Notes: generated from the letters alone by a model not told the origin. Shown: positions 39,639 to 48,597, counted from the first letter of the stretch. The stretch: 64,000 nucleotides of DNA from Candidatus Peribacteria bacterium (GCA_943354965.1 CALRDN010000008.1:1-64000); one strand, 5' to 3'. Made by a program: numbers and translations.

Positions 39639-40091
39639 ATGAAAGTAGTATTACTCAAAGCAGTTTCAAAGCTAGGACGTCGTGGCGAGATCAAGACGGT
39701 CGCTGATGGTTTTTTCCGAAATTTCCTTTATCCACGTACATTAGCTGTTGTTGCTACTCCGGGTCGTGTGGCTCAGGCTGAGGACCGTAAGGTTCGTGCA
39801 ACTGCAAACATGGAGCAGGTTCGAAAGAATGCTGCCGAGATCGCCAAGAAGCTTTCTGAAGCTACAGTAACTGTTTCCGGTAAGGCTACTCCAAAGGGTA
39901 AGCTTTATGCATCTATTACTATGGCAGATGTTCTCAAGGCTGTTGAAGAGCAACTTAAGATTAAACTTTCAGAGGGTTCTCTCCTTTCTCATGATAATAT
40001 CAAGACCATTGGTAGAACTATGGTTCCTGTACAGCTTTCTGAGGAGGTTAAGTCACACATTGCCGTTGAGGTAGCCGCTTCAAAAAAGTAA
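39639..40091 (+). CDS. rplI: 50S ribosomal protein L9
   Basis: 150 residues. The N-terminal rRNA-binding domain is textbook (MKVVLLKAVSKLGRRGEIKTVADGFFRNFLYPRTLA), followed by the long connecting helix (QVRKNAAEIAKKLSE) and the C-terminal domain (GKLYASITMADVLKAVEEQLKIKL). L9 is absent from some CPR lineages, so its presence is a useful placement character. The ruvX gene starts at the next base after its stop. Confidence 0.97.
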   Translation: MKVVLLKAVSKLGRRGEIKTVADGFFRNFLYPRTLAVVATPGRVAQAEDRKVRATANMEQVRKNAAEIAKKLSEATVTVSGKATPKGKLYASITMADVLKAVEEQLKIKLSEGSLLSHDNIKTIGRTMVPVQLSEEVKSHIAVEVAASKK

Positions 40092-40511
40092 ATGGTAGAT
40101 TCTGGAAAGATTCTTGCTCTCGATTACGGTTTACGCCGAATAGGTTTGGCAATTACTGATATGAATCGGACTATGGTTTTTCCTCGTCCACTTTTGGAAC
40201 ACAAAGGTGAGGTATTTGTGTTTGAGCAACTCAAGAAAATGATTGCCGAGGAGGGGATTACTGCCATAGTTTTGGGATACCCCTATGATGATAGACATAT
40301 AGAAACTAGTCAGACCGAAAAGGTGAAAGCTTTTGGCACGCGGCTGGAGGCCGCAGTTTCCGTTCCCGTTTTCTTCGAAGACGAGAAGTATACCACTGCT
40401 CAAGCAGAAGCCCTTTTGGATTCGTATGGTTATGATTATAAGGAGAAGAAAACTCAACGCGACAGCATAGCTGCGATGCTTATTTTGCAGTCTTATCTAG
40501 ACAGGGTATAA
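40092..40511 (+). CDS. ruvX: Putative pre-16S rRNA nuclease/Holliday junction resolvase YqgF (RuvX)
   Basis: 139 residues, RNase H-like fold. Motifs: ILALDYGLRRIGLAITD (first catalytic Asp11), IVLGYPYDD, and FFEDEKYTTAQAEALL with the second acid (EDE), then KKTQRDSIAAMLILQSYL with the final Asp. The family processes the 5' end of 16S rRNA in E. coli. Its start codon abuts the rplI stop, indicating translational coupling. Confidence 0.92.
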   Translation: MVDSGKILALDYGLRRIGLAITDMNRTMVFPRPLLEHKGEVFVFEQLKKMIAEEGITAIVLGYPYDDRHIETSQTEKVKAFGTRLEAAVSVPVFFEDEKYTTAQAEALLDSYGYDYKEKKTQRDSIAAMLILQSYLDRV

Positions 40512-40512
40512 T
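40485..40512 (+). promoter_or_regulatory. Promoter for the VirD4-like gene
   Basis: TTGCAG (40485-40490), 16 bp, TATAAT (40507-40512), inside the end of ruvX. Only 9 nt separate the -10 from the ATG, giving a leader of about 2-3 nt. Confidence 0.6.
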
Positions 40513-40521
40513 GCACTCCGT

Positions 40522-43122
40522 ATGTCATCTTTTCTCTATATTATTTTCGGTGGAATTGTCGGAGTATATGCGATATTTGTCGCTATAGTTCTGTTTTTTC
40601 ACTGGTTTATGCGCTTCCAGCAGTACCGCGTGCGACGTCGCGTGCGTTTTGTCGTGTTATCGGTTCGTGTACCAAAAGATAGTGAGTTGGGACCGATTGC
40701 TGCAGAGCAGATTATTAGTACGTTTCATGGTATTAATGCTGATATCGGATTCTGGGATAGAGTCAGGGGTATTTCTGCTGATCAGGTAAGTCTAGAGATC
40801 GCAAATGTAAATGGTAGTATTACCTTTTATGTAACGTGCCCTAAGAAGTTGAAAACGCTCGTAGAGGGTCAGGTATACGCACAGTATCCGGATGTGGAAA
40901 TTGAGCAGGTGCAGGATTATGCCGATGAGAGGATGGCGCGCTCGTCTCGAGGTGGTGTGAACACCGAGTTATTCAAAAATGCGGTCGGAGTTGAACTGCA
41001 GCTTACCGGTCCGGATTTTGATCCTATTAAGCGATACCCACAGTTCGAGGATCGAGTTAATAAAGTGTATATTGATCCGATGGCTGGTATTACTGCTGCA
41101 TTAGCTAAATTAAATGATCCCTCGGAGCAGGTGTGGCTGCAGGTTATTTTAAAACCGCTTGATGACTCTTGGAGACTTTGGTATACGCGTACTGCTTGGA
41201 TGATGTTCCAGGGTGTTTTTGCTGATATTGAGAGCATTCAGGATGTATACGCTAATATTATCTGCACCAGAAAGATTTATTTGCGAATAATCTTTTTCCC
41301 ATTTTATGCCTATTTTTATTTAAGAATTCTATTCGCAGGGTCCGGGAAGAATATTTTTGCGCTTAATGAAGCTGCCGGTGAGGTTTTGGATGAGGGTACC
41401 TCGAAAATGCACGAGAAAGAAACGGCTGAAGGCGGAAGAATGGATAAGATTGCCAAGCTTCTCTACGAGGTAAATGTACGCGCTGTATATCTTCCAAAAG
41501 ACAAAAAAGACGATGCAACTTTTTCGAAACTCCAGGAAATTGTTGGATCATTTAAGCAGTTCAATTTGCCATATTTGAATGGTTTTGAGGATAGAGATTA
41601 TATTATGAATAGTTCCATTGTTGAGAGATATCGTATGCGCTGGATGGAGGATCCGATAATGATGAATAGCGAAGAGCTTGCAACGATTTGGCATCTCCCG
41701 AATCAACTTGTCCAGACACCACTGATTTCGTGGGTTCGCTCGAAAAAGATGGAGCCGCCTTCTGACCTGCCAAAGCCTTCTAATACCGAGATTGGTGATT
41801 TAACGATGCTTGGGAAAACCGACTTCCGTGGTATGCATCATGAGTTTGGAATTCACACGCTCGACAGAAGAAGACACGTCTATATCATCGGAAAGACGGG
41901 AATGGGTAAGTCTACGTTGTTGGAAAATATGATTTATTCTGATGTTATGTCTGGTAAGGGCGTTGGCTTAATTGATCCGCACGGCGATACGGCTGACCGC
42001 GTTTTGGACTTTATTCCGGCGCATCGTACGAATGATGTGATTGTTATAGATCCTTCTGATAGAGACTTCCCAGTAGCATTCAATATGTTGGACAATATTG
42101 ATCCCGCTCTTAACTCTATTGTTTGTTCTGGGTTGGTAGGAATCTTCAAGAAGTTATATGCCGAGAGCTGGGGTCCACGTTTGGAACATATTTTGAGAAA
42201 TACTATTTTGGCATTGTTAGAGTATCCGAGTGCGACCATGCTTGGTATCACTCGTATGCTGCAGGATGAGGACTTCCGCCAGAAGGTAATTAGAAAGGTT
42301 GAAGATCCTATTGTAAAGGGTTTCTGGCTGAATGAGTTTGAAAAGTATGGTGAAAAACAGCGTATGGAAGCCATTTCCCCGGTATTGAACAAGGTTGGTC
42401 AGTTTCTCTCGAGCTCGATTATGCGTAATATCGTGGGTCAGCCAAAGAGTGAGATAGATCTCAGATACGCCATGGATCACCACCGTATCGTTATTGTGAA
42501 CTTGTCGAAGGGAAAGATTGGTGAGGATAACTCCGCGCTCCTCGGCTCAATGATTATTACCAAGTTTCAGTTGGATGCTATGAGTCGTGCGAATATTCCC
42601 GAGAAGGAGCGTAATGACTTTTATCTCTACGTGGATGAGTTCCAAAACTTTGCCACGGACTCGTTTGCTACGATCTTGTCTGAGGCCCGTAAGTACCGTC
42701 TGAATCTCACTATGGCTAACCAGTACATCGCCCAGATGCCCGACGAGGTGCGTGATGCGGTGTTTGGTAATGTTGGTAGTACCGTATCGTTCCAGGTTGG
42801 ATTTGATGATGCTGAGGTTATTTCTTCACAATTTAGTGAGGAGGTGATGCCGCCTGATCTTGTGTCGTTGAGCAAATATACCGCGTATTCAAAGCTCTTG
42901 ATTGACGGTATGCCTTCGAAGACATTTTCACTTAATACCATTCCGCCAATTGAAATAGACCCCGAGAAGGGTCGCCGTGAGAAGATTATTCGCATCTCAC
43001 GAGAGCGCTTCAGCCAGCCTCGTGCTGTAGTGGAGGACAAGATCAAGCGTTGGTCTGCCAATACGAATGTGAATATGAACAAGGACGATGGTCCTCGTGC
43101 TGATACTATTTTGGAACCGTAA
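40522..43122 (+). CDS. VirD4/TraG-like type IV secretion DNA-binding ATPase
   Basis: 866 residues. One N-terminal membrane segment (about 5-27), a region of about 400 residues typical of the patescibacterial form, then a RecA-like ATPase: Walker A GKTGMGKST (457-465), IDPHGDTADRV, Walker B FYLYVDEFQNF (about 701-711), SEARKYRLNLTMANQYIAQMP sensor helix. Related to conjugative coupling proteins and to HerA/DUF87 ATPases. It is nearly universal in CPR genomes; its role there, perhaps in DNA uptake or attachment, is not established. No relaxase or plasmid signal lies nearby. Confidence 0.88.
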   Translation: MSSFLYIIFGGIVGVYAIFVAIVLFFHWFMRFQQYRVRRRVRFVVLSVRVPKDSELGPIAAEQIISTFHGINADIGFWDRVRGISADQVSLEIANVNGSITFYVTCPKKLKTLVEGQVYAQYPDVEIEQVQDYADERMARSSRGGVNTELFKNAVGVELQLTGPDFDPIKRYPQFEDRVNKVYIDPMAGITAALAKLNDPSEQVWLQVILKPLDDSWRLWYTRTAWMMFQGVFADIESIQDVYANIICTRKIYLRIIFFPFYAYFYLRILFAGSGKNIFALNEAAGEVLDEGTSKMHEKETAEGGRMDKIAKLLYEVNVRAVYLPKDKKDDATFSKLQEIVGSFKQFNLPYLNGFEDRDYIMNSSIVERYRMRWMEDPIMMNSEELATIWHLPNQLVQTPLISWVRSKKMEPPSDLPKPSNTEIGDLTMLGKTDFRGMHHEFGIHTLDRRRHVYIIGKTGMGKSTLLENMIYSDVMSGKGVGLIDPHGDTADRVLDFIPAHRTNDVIVIDPSDRDFPVAFNMLDNIDPALNSIVCSGLVGIFKKLYAESWGPRLEHILRNTILALLEYPSATMLGITRMLQDEDFRQKVIRKVEDPIVKGFWLNEFEKYGEKQRMEAISPVLNKVGQFLSSSIMRNIVGQPKSEIDLRYAMDHHRIVIVNLSKGKIGEDNSALLGSMIITKFQLDAMSRANIPEKERNDFYLYVDEFQNFATDSFATILSEARKYRLNLTMANQYIAQMPDEVRDAVFGNVGSTVSFQVGFDDAEVISSQFSEEVMPPDLVSLSKYTAYSKLLIDGMPSKTFSLNTIPPIEIDPEKGRREKIIRISRERFSQPRAVVEDKIKRWSANTNVNMNKDDGPRADTILEP

Positions 43123-43141
43123 TATTTTTTTATTATTTTTT

Positions 43142-43516
43142 ATGCGCGCTGTTTCTACTGACAAAGCCCCAAAAGCTATTGGTCCCTATTCCCAAGCAGT
43201 TCGTTCTCGTGGTTTACTTTTCTGTTCAGGTCAGCTCCCTATGAAACTTGATGGCACGATGGTTGAGGGTACTTTTGAAGAGAAGGTGGTACAGATTTTA
43301 GAAAATTTAAAAGCTGTGGTAGAAGAAGCTGGATCATCATTTGGTAATGTCCTGAAGGTGACCGTGTTCATGGTCGATCTGAATCAGTTCGCTGAGTTTA
43401 ATGAGATCTATAGTCGTTATTTTGTTGAACATAAGCCAGCTAGATCAACGGTTCAGGTTGTGGCATTACCAAAAGGCTCACCTCTCGAGATTGAGTGTAT
43501 CGCGAAGGTGGTATAA
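43142..43516 (+). CDS. ridA: RidA family reactive intermediate/imine deaminase
   Basis: 124 residues. It hydrolyses reactive enamines/imines such as 2-aminoacrylate made by PLP enzymes. AVSTDKAPKAIGPYSQAVRSRGLLFCSGQLP, NLKAVVEEAGSSFGNVLKVTVF and the terminal ARSTVQVVALPKGSPLEIECIA, with the substrate-binding Arg and Glu, are characteristic. Start at 43142 (MRAVSTD), preceded by AT-rich sequence and no Shine-Dalgarno. Confidence 0.93.
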   Translation: MRAVSTDKAPKAIGPYSQAVRSRGLLFCSGQLPMKLDGTMVEGTFEEKVVQILENLKAVVEEAGSSFGNVLKVTVFMVDLNQFAEFNEIYSRYFVEHKPARSTVQVVALPKGSPLEIECIAKVV

Positions 43517-43546
43517 ACGAGATGAATTTTTTTTATACGTCTTTAT

Positions 43547-43990
43547 TCATGATATAGACCTCCACTTTCTTTTTTCTATTAGATGTGATGTTTTTTTTAT
43601 GATTTTATAGCCATTTTTTTCATAAAACTTTTTTGCGCTTACGGTCGACATGATTTTTATTTTTTTGCAGCCAAGTTTTTTCATCGATTGTTCTGCATTT
43701 TTTAACAATTTTCCTCCAATACCTTTTCCTTGAAAATCTTTATGGATGTATAGACCGCCAATTTCGCAATTAAAGTCATGGTCACAAAAACCGATTATTT
43801 GATTTTTATCCACAGCGACCCATCTTTTAACTTCTTTTGCATTGTTACGGTAACGACTTGCTTTTGTTCTTCCGGCCCAAACGGAGATTATATCTTTTGG
43901 ATAATCTTTTGCATTAACATGCCTAATTGTGGCTCGCTGAAGCCTTGCCATTGAGGCATAATCCTTATCTTTTGCTAATCTTATTTTCAT
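43547..43990 (-). CDS. GNAT family N-acetyltransferase
   Basis: 147 residues. KIRLAKDKDYASMARLQRATI is the GNAT start, and IGGLYIHKDFQGKGIGGKLLKNAEQ carries the acetyl-CoA-binding Q-x-x-G-x-G motif, then AKKFYEKNGYKIIKKT. The substrate is unknown. It is the last gene of a leftward run after pgk, with its own -10 hexamer. Confidence 0.88.
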   Translation of the reverse strand: MKIRLAKDKDYASMARLQRATIRHVNAKDYPKDIISVWAGRTKASRYRNNAKEVKRWVAVDKNQIIGFCDHDFNCEIGGLYIHKDFQGKGIGGKLLKNAEQSMKKLGCKKIKIMSTVSAKKFYEKNGYKIIKKTSHLIEKRKWRSIS

Positions 43991-43996
43991 AAAGAT

Positions 43997-44002
43997 TTTA
44001 TA
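43997..44002 (-). promoter_or_regulatory. -10 box of the GNAT gene, leaderless spacing
   Basis: TATAAA on the minus strand ends 6 nt before the ATG (ATCTTT between), predicting transcription from the A of ATG. Confidence 0.4.
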
Positions 44003-44014
44003 AAGATTGAGATT

Positions 44015-45199
44015 TTATCTATATAACGCCTCAATCCCTGGTAACTTCTTTCCGCTGAGAAACTCTAATGATGCGCCGCCGCCGGTTGAGACGTGGGAGA
44101 ATTTGTTGTCAGGGAAGCCAAGTGTTTTGAGTATTTCCGATGTGTCACCACCGCCAATGACCGTGAAGGAGTCGGGAAGTTCAGAGACGGCTTGGGCTGT
44201 TTCACGAGTGCCGTTTTGGAATGGTGTAAACTCGGTAAGTCCTAATGGTCCGTTCCAGAGAATAGTTTGGGAATCGGCGATGATGGATTTGAATGCGTCA
44301 GTTGTATCTGGACCGATGTCTAGAATTTTTGCCGTAGGAGAGACTGCATTAACGGATACCGTTTGGGTTTCTGCGGTGTTAGAGATTTCCGTAGCGGTAA
44401 TCACATCCGTAGGTAGAACGATTTGATCTAGAGTTATGGCCTTTGCGAGAAGCGAACGGGCGAGATCGAGTTTGTCTTGCTCATAGAGTGACTGTCCGAC
44501 CTGCTTGCCCTGTGCGGCGAGGAAGGTATTTGCTAGGCCACCACCGATGAGGATGTGCTGAGCCTTTGGGATGAATTGTTCTATGAGGGCGATCTTGTCC
44601 TTGATCTTGGCGCCGCCGATAATGACCGTGAATGGCTGATTTGGATTGGTAATGAGTGGTTCGAGGGCGATAACCTCTTTTTCGACGAGGAGGCCTGCGT
44701 AGGCCGGAAGAATCGTAGCAATGCCATAGCTAGAGGCGTGCGCACGGTGACTGACTCCAAAACCATCGTTGACGAATACTTCCCCAAGTTTTGCTAATTG
44801 TTTGGTGAATTCTGCATCATTGGTCTCTTCGCCTGGATAGAAACGTGTATTTTCGAGCATAATAATTTCACCATTTTGCATGGCGTTTGAGGCTTTCTCT
44901 ACCTCCTCTCCCGTGCACTCATTGAGTTTTTTTACCGGCTTGCCGAGGAGCTGCGAGAGGTGAGTGGCAACGTTATTGAGTCGTAAATTTTCTACAACTT
45001 TTCCGTCCGGACGTCCGAGATGGCTCATAATTATTAAACGAGCTCCCTTTTCTAAAAGGTAGTTAATAGTAGGAAGTGCCTTCGTCATGCGGGAGTCATC
45101 CTGAATATTTCCAGCGTCGTCTGTTGGGACGTTGAAATCTACGCGAAGGAGAACGCGCTTACCTTTTGGATCGAAATCTCGAATGGTTTTGAGTGTCAT
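44015..45199 (-). CDS. pgk: Phosphoglycerate kinase
   Basis: 394 residues, glycolytic ATP-forming step from 1,3-bisphosphoglycerate. RVDFNVPTDD, SHLGRPDGK (substrate-binding), ENTRFYPGEE, VNDGFGVSHRAHAS, GGAKIKDKIALI, NGPLGLTEF and GGGDTSEIL are all present. The ATG at 45199 (MTLKTIRDF) fits the family; the frame is open 18 codons further, into ribH. The ribH stop is 28 bp upstream, so the genes are probably co-transcribed. Confidence 0.98.
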   Translation of the reverse strand: MTLKTIRDFDPKGKRVLLRVDFNVPTDDAGNIQDDSRMTKALPTINYLLEKGARLIIMSHLGRPDGKVVENLRLNNVATHLSQLLGKPVKKLNECTGEEVEKASNAMQNGEIIMLENTRFYPGEETNDAEFTKQLAKLGEVFVNDGFGVSHRAHASSYGIATILPAYAGLLVEKEVIALEPLITNPNQPFTVIIGGAKIKDKIALIEQFIPKAQHILIGGGLANTFLAAQGKQVGQSLYEQDKLDLARSLLAKAITLDQIVLPTDVITATEISNTAETQTVSVNAVSPTAKILDIGPDTTDAFKSIIADSQTILWNGPLGLTEFTPFQNGTRETAQAVSELPDSFTVIGGGDTSEILKTLGFPDNKFSHVSTGGGASLEFLSGKKLPGIEALYR

Positions 45200-45227
45200 A
45201 TTGGGGTAGTTAAGGACCGTAGGTATT

Positions 45228-45692
45228 CTACGCACGAAATGTTGCCATTTCAACCGCAGCTTGGGCGAACTCTTTTCCCTTGTTCATCTTTGTTTTTTCA
45301 ACTCTTTCTATGGCCTGTTTTTCGTTTTCTACTGCCAAAACTCCGAATATGATAGGAGTGTCTTCATCTAATGTTACTTCCATTAATCCCTGATATGCCG
45401 TCTCTACGACAAGATCAAAATGTTTCGTCCCTCCGCGGATAACAACTCCCAATGCAATAATGGCATGAAATTTTTTCGAAAGGGCAATTTTTAGGGCTGC
45501 AAATGGAAGCTCAAGTGTACCCGGGACTCGATAAATTTGTATTTTTTTTATCCCTAATTCCTTGAGTTCGTTTTGGGTATTGAGAAGGAGCGTTTGGCCA
45601 AGTTCGTCGTTGAAGCGCGGGAGAATAATGGCTATTTTTAGGCTTTTGTTCTTATTTATTTTCTTGTTCTGAATGGATGTATTTAGTTTCAT
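45228..45692 (-). CDS. ribH: 6,7-dimethyl-8-ribityllumazine synthase
   Basis: 154 residues. It condenses 5-amino-6-ribitylaminouracil with dihydroxybutanone phosphate. Motifs: ILPRFND, YRVPGTLELPFAA, ALGVVIRGGTKHFDLV with the catalytic His, FGVLAVENEKQAIER and KGKEFAQAAVEMA. The N-terminal Asn/Lys-rich extension is short. Leftward gene order is ribE, two membrane-protein genes, ribH, pgk. Confidence 0.95.
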   Translation of the reverse strand: MKLNTSIQNKKINKNKSLKIAIILPRFNDELGQTLLLNTQNELKELGIKKIQIYRVPGTLELPFAALKIALSKKFHAIIALGVVIRGGTKHFDLVVETAYQGLMEVTLDEDTPIIFGVLAVENEKQAIERVEKTKMNKGKEFAQAAVEMATFRA

Positions 45693-45695
45693 AAT

Positions 45696-46082
45696 TTAAT
45701 TTTTGGAATATGTTCTATTAAATAAATAAAGACAGACAGCAACGATATTGGATATAAATAATGAAGGAATAGCGGATAGTGCTATTGCTATTAGGGATAT
45801 CTTAAACAGATTTGTGGTTGATATTATTATTACTGATAGTCCAACGAGAAGTCCCGCGATAGAAATATTTTTATATTTTTTTATTTTTGCAAGATGTATA
45901 ACAATGCTACCAATTAGTGATCCAATAATAATCCCAATAGCAGCTCCGTAGAGCTCTCCAGTTTGATCGTGAGAATCGATTTTTATTCCTTGACCGACTA
46001 TATATCCAATTACACTGCATGAAGCTCCACTGAGAGTGCCTATTATGAGCTGTGTTGTGATTTTCCAATGATATTCTTTCAT
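45696..46082 (-). CDS. Four-helix membrane protein, paralogue A, in the rib gene set
   Basis: 128 residues with four predicted membrane helices. MKEYHWKITTQLIIGTLSGASCSVIGYIVGQ, YGAAIGIIIGSLIGSIVI and a C-terminal pair of helices. It is clearly paralogous to the next gene upstream (46089-46505): shared features are HWK at the N-terminus, Q-x-I-x-G-T-L-S-G, YGA-x-x-G-I-I-I-G-S-x-I-G and K-x-Y-K-N-x-S-I. No family recognised. Three bases separate it from ribH, so it is probably translated in the rib operon. Confidence 0.75.
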   Translation of the reverse strand: MKEYHWKITTQLIIGTLSGASCSVIGYIVGQGIKIDSHDQTGELYGAAIGIIIGSLIGSIVIHLAKIKKYKNISIAGLLVGLSVIIISTTNLFKISLIAIALSAIPSLFISNIVAVCLYLFNRTYSKN

Positions 46083-46088
46083 GATTAT

Positions 46089-46505
46089 TTATGAATGTTT
46101 TTTATTATAGAAATGTATACATAGCGTAAGGATGAGTGATGTAACCAGTGAGATGGCCATGAACATAGTCATTACCGCGGTGGTTATGTGAAGTATGGAA
46201 AATTGAGCATTTTCCGTCATGGGTATAAAATAACGGCTTGCAATGGCAGTAATCACAATCATCATCGCTATAAATAATTCCGTGATAGACATATTTTTGT
46301 AGCTCTCAATTTTTAATTTCATGAAAAATAATGTACCTATTGCCGATCCAATGATTATCCCGTTTATCGCACCATATACTCCGCCAATTTCGTAGTTTGA
46401 ACTTGTCATTATTCCTGTAAAAAAACCAATTACACCACCTGTCATTCCGCTTAATGTTCCTGTTATGCATTGTGCAATGAGTTTCCAGTGAGTTTCTTTT
46501 AACAT
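46089..46505 (-). CDS. Four-helix membrane protein, paralogue B, in the rib gene set
   Basis: 138 residues, same layout as paralogue A, with HWKLIAQCITGTLSGMTGGVIGF, VYGAINGIIIGSAIGTLFF and SYKNMSITELF. A His/Lys tail (HFYNKKHS) ends it. Lies 19 bp after ribE and 6 bp before paralogue A. A part in flavin or precursor uptake is a positional guess; nothing in the sequence shows a ligand. Confidence 0.75.
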   Translation of the reverse strand: MLKETHWKLIAQCITGTLSGMTGGVIGFFTGIMTSSNYEIGGVYGAINGIIIGSAIGTLFFMKLKIESYKNMSITELFIAMMIVITAIASRYFIPMTENAQFSILHITTAVMTMFMAISLVTSLILTLCIHFYNKKHS

Positions 46506-46524
46506 GATTATTTTTTAAAAAATA

Positions 46525-47151
46525 TTAAATTAAATTCCTTTCCTTCAAGAAATGATATTTTGCCTCACCTTCTTTTTCATAGGTCATACGTTCAAGGTAG
46601 CGGGCGATGAGGTCGATTTCGATATTTACCTCGTCTCCAACTTTTACGTTTTTCATATTAGTTGATTCGATGGTGTGGGGGATGAGTGAGACTTGGAATG
46701 TGGTGTCCTCGAGTTTGGAAATCGTTAGGCTGATGCCGTTGATAGTGACTGAGCCCTTGAAGGCGAGATACCGGGCGAGGTCGGGCGGGAAGGTGATAGT
46801 GATTTCGTGTTTGTCATTTATAGATGAGATTGTACCTGTTCCGTCTACGTGACCCTGGACGAGATGGCCGTCTATTCCTTTGGAGAGAGTGAGAGAAGTC
46901 TCGAGGTTTACCTCAGTATTTGTCAGATATTTTTTGGCGGTTGTTCGTTCGATGGTTTCCGGAATGGCGTCAAATATGAGCGTATCGCCATTTTTTGCAC
47001 GTACCGTCAAGCATGTTCCGTCTATGGCGACCGAATCTCCAATATTCACTTTTGAAGCTGTTTTTGGAGATAGAATAGAAAACGTAACTATGTCGCCTTC
47101 TTTCGTTATGGTCTTGATTTGGCCTAGTTCTTCAATGATTCCGGTAAACAT
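46525..47151 (-). CDS. ribE: Riboflavin synthase alpha subunit
   Basis: 208 residues with the internal duplication of the family: two barrels, each with a G-I-I-E/G-x-V-x-I-x-G-x-x-L-T pattern (MFTGIIEELGQI...GDSVAIDGTCLTV and GHVDGTGTI...GSVTINGISLTI). It dismutates two lumazines to riboflavin. The -10 box ends exactly 6 nt before the ATG. No ribD, ribA or ribB is in this window, so the earlier steps must be elsewhere or the precursors imported. Confidence 0.95.
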   Translation of the reverse strand: MFTGIIEELGQIKTITKEGDIVTFSILSPKTASKVNIGDSVAIDGTCLTVRAKNGDTLIFDAIPETIERTTAKKYLTNTEVNLETSLTLSKGIDGHLVQGHVDGTGTISSINDKHEITITFPPDLARYLAFKGSVTINGISLTISKLEDTTFQVSLIPHTIESTNMKNVKVGDEVNIEIDLIARYLERMTYEKEGEAKYHFLKERNLI

Positions 47152-47157
47152 GGCTCT

Positions 47158-47163
47158 ATTGTA
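47158..47163 (-). promoter_or_regulatory. -10 box of ribE, leaderless spacing
   Basis: TACAAT on the minus strand ends 6 nt before the ATG (AGAGCC between). A -35-like TTAATT lies about 17 bp further upstream. No FMN riboswitch fits between promoter and start. Confidence 0.55.
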
Positions 47164-47244
47164 ATGTTTTATTCAAGAATAATTAAGAGAAAGTTTAGAA
47201 CGGGGTGCTAGCCTTCTAGGTACTTATTTCTTAATCCTTCTTTT

Positions 47245-47652
47245 ATGAAAGGTTATAACAAGGTTATGCTCATTGGTCGACTGGCCGCCGACCCAGAGCT
47301 CCGTCAGACTACTACCGGCCGATCTGTAGCTGATTTCCCCCTAGCGGTTCATCGTGAGTCCACGAAGGAGCCCAACAATGCTGATTTCCACCAGATTGTG
47401 GCATGGAGCAAGATGGCTGATTTCTGTGCCCGTACGCTGAAGAAGGGGATGGCGGTTTTTATTACCGGGAAGCTGGTTCGTCACTCCTATGAGGGAAAAA
47501 ATGGTAAGCAGTTCACAACGGAAATCGTATTGCAGGACCTCAATATCTTAACCTGGAAGGGAAGAGAGTCGGTCGTGGAGGATCCTGCTGATGAAGATGT
47601 TGAAGAGGTAGAGGTGTCAGGTGACGAGTTATCTGCTACGATACTTGCGTGA
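47245..47652 (+). CDS. ssb: Single-stranded DNA-binding protein
   Basis: 135 residues. OB fold: MKGYNKVMLIGRLAADPELRQTTTGRSVADFPLAVHR, IVAWSKMADFCARTLKKGMAVFITGKLVRHSYEGKNG. The acidic tail (EDPADEDVEEVEVSGDE) ends in SATILA, lacking the DDDIPF tip that recruits partner proteins in most bacteria. The next gene starts with GTG overlapping its stop by 4 nt (GTGA). Confidence 0.95.
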   Translation: MKGYNKVMLIGRLAADPELRQTTTGRSVADFPLAVHRESTKEPNNADFHQIVAWSKMADFCARTLKKGMAVFITGKLVRHSYEGKNGKQFTTEIVLQDLNILTWKGRESVVEDPADEDVEEVEVSGDELSATILA

Positions 47653-48596
47653 TAAGTATTGTTATACCTACCTACAATCGGGCGGATATCCTGAAAGAGT
47701 GCTTGGAACATCTGATGTCTCAAGAGATATCCAGTGGTTCCGGAGAGCTCCGTGATCAGTTCGAAATCATCGTTGTAAATGACGGTGGTACGGACGAGAC
47801 CGCACATGTTGTGCATAATTTCGTGACACGAGGTCAGGTATCCGTCCGATACCTTGAAAAGAAGAATGAGGGACAGGGGATTGCACGTAACTATGGAGTG
47901 CGAGAAGCGAGAGGCGATGTAATTGTTTTTATTGGAGATGATATTTTGGTGGAATCGGATTTTGTGGCGAAGCATCTCGCGTTCCATGCCGCACATCCAG
48001 AGATCTCGGCGGGACTTCTTGGTTTCATCGAGTGGGATCCACGCATGCCGAAATCGCCGCTTTATACCTTCATGACGAATGGTTCGATTATTCTAGGGAG
48101 GTACGGCGGCCATCAGTTTGCTTTTGAAAAACTGGAAGGAAAGACGGAGGCGAGTTCTGATTTTTTTTACACTTCTAATATTTCCTTGAAGAAAGAGCTT
48201 TTGTTGAAATTTCCATTTGATGAATCGTTTTTGAAATATGGTTGGGAAGATATAGAGCTCGGATATCGACTCACGAAAGAGGTTCAATTTCGACTCTTTT
48301 ATGATAAATCTCTCGTTGGATACCATTTTCACCCTCTCGATGAAAATGGCTTGAATAAGCGCATGTTTGCCATTGGGAAGGCGGCGGTTTTGTTTCATCG
48401 GAAGTATCCGGAACTGGGGAAGGTTCCCGGAGCATTAAAGAAATTTATTTTTTGGTGCATCTCTCTTCCACTTTTTATCTGGATATGTGATGCCGGTAGA
48501 AAGGTATTTGGTGGCGCTTGGCATAATTGGTATTATTACCTTCTTTCGAAACGTTTTTTCTTGATGGGTTTGCAAGATGGCCTGAAGTCCCTATAA
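47649..48596 (+). CDS. Family 2 glycosyltransferase, GTG start
   Basis: 315 residues. GT-A fold: ISIVIPTYNRADILKECLEHL, VNDGGTDETAHVV, NEGQGIARNYGVREARGDVIVFIGDDI (metal-binding Asp pair) and YGWEDIELGYRLTKE (W-x-D base). C-terminal helix near the membrane. Transfers a sugar to an unknown surface acceptor. GTG start overlaps the ssb stop, so expression is coupled. Confidence 0.88.
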   Translation: MISIVIPTYNRADILKECLEHLMSQEISSGSGELRDQFEIIVVNDGGTDETAHVVHNFVTRGQVSVRYLEKKNEGQGIARNYGVREARGDVIVFIGDDILVESDFVAKHLAFHAAHPEISAGLLGFIEWDPRMPKSPLYTFMTNGSIILGRYGGHQFAFEKLEGKTEASSDFFYTSNISLKKELLLKFPFDESFLKYGWEDIELGYRLTKEVQFRLFYDKSLVGYHFHPLDENGLNKRMFAIGKAAVLFHRKYPELGKVPGALKKFIFWCISLPLFIWICDAGRKVFGGAWHNWYYYLLSKRFFLMGLQDGLKSL

Positions 48597-48597
48597 T
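48570..48597 (+). promoter_or_regulatory. Promoter of the lipoprotein gene at 48631
   Basis: TTGCAA (48570-48575), 16 bp, TATAAT (48592-48597), overlapping the stop of the glycosyltransferase gene. Confidence 0.55.

Noticed and set aside
47152-47244. FMN riboswitch before ribE
   Set aside because: The -10 ends 6 nt before ATG, leaving no room for an aptamer.
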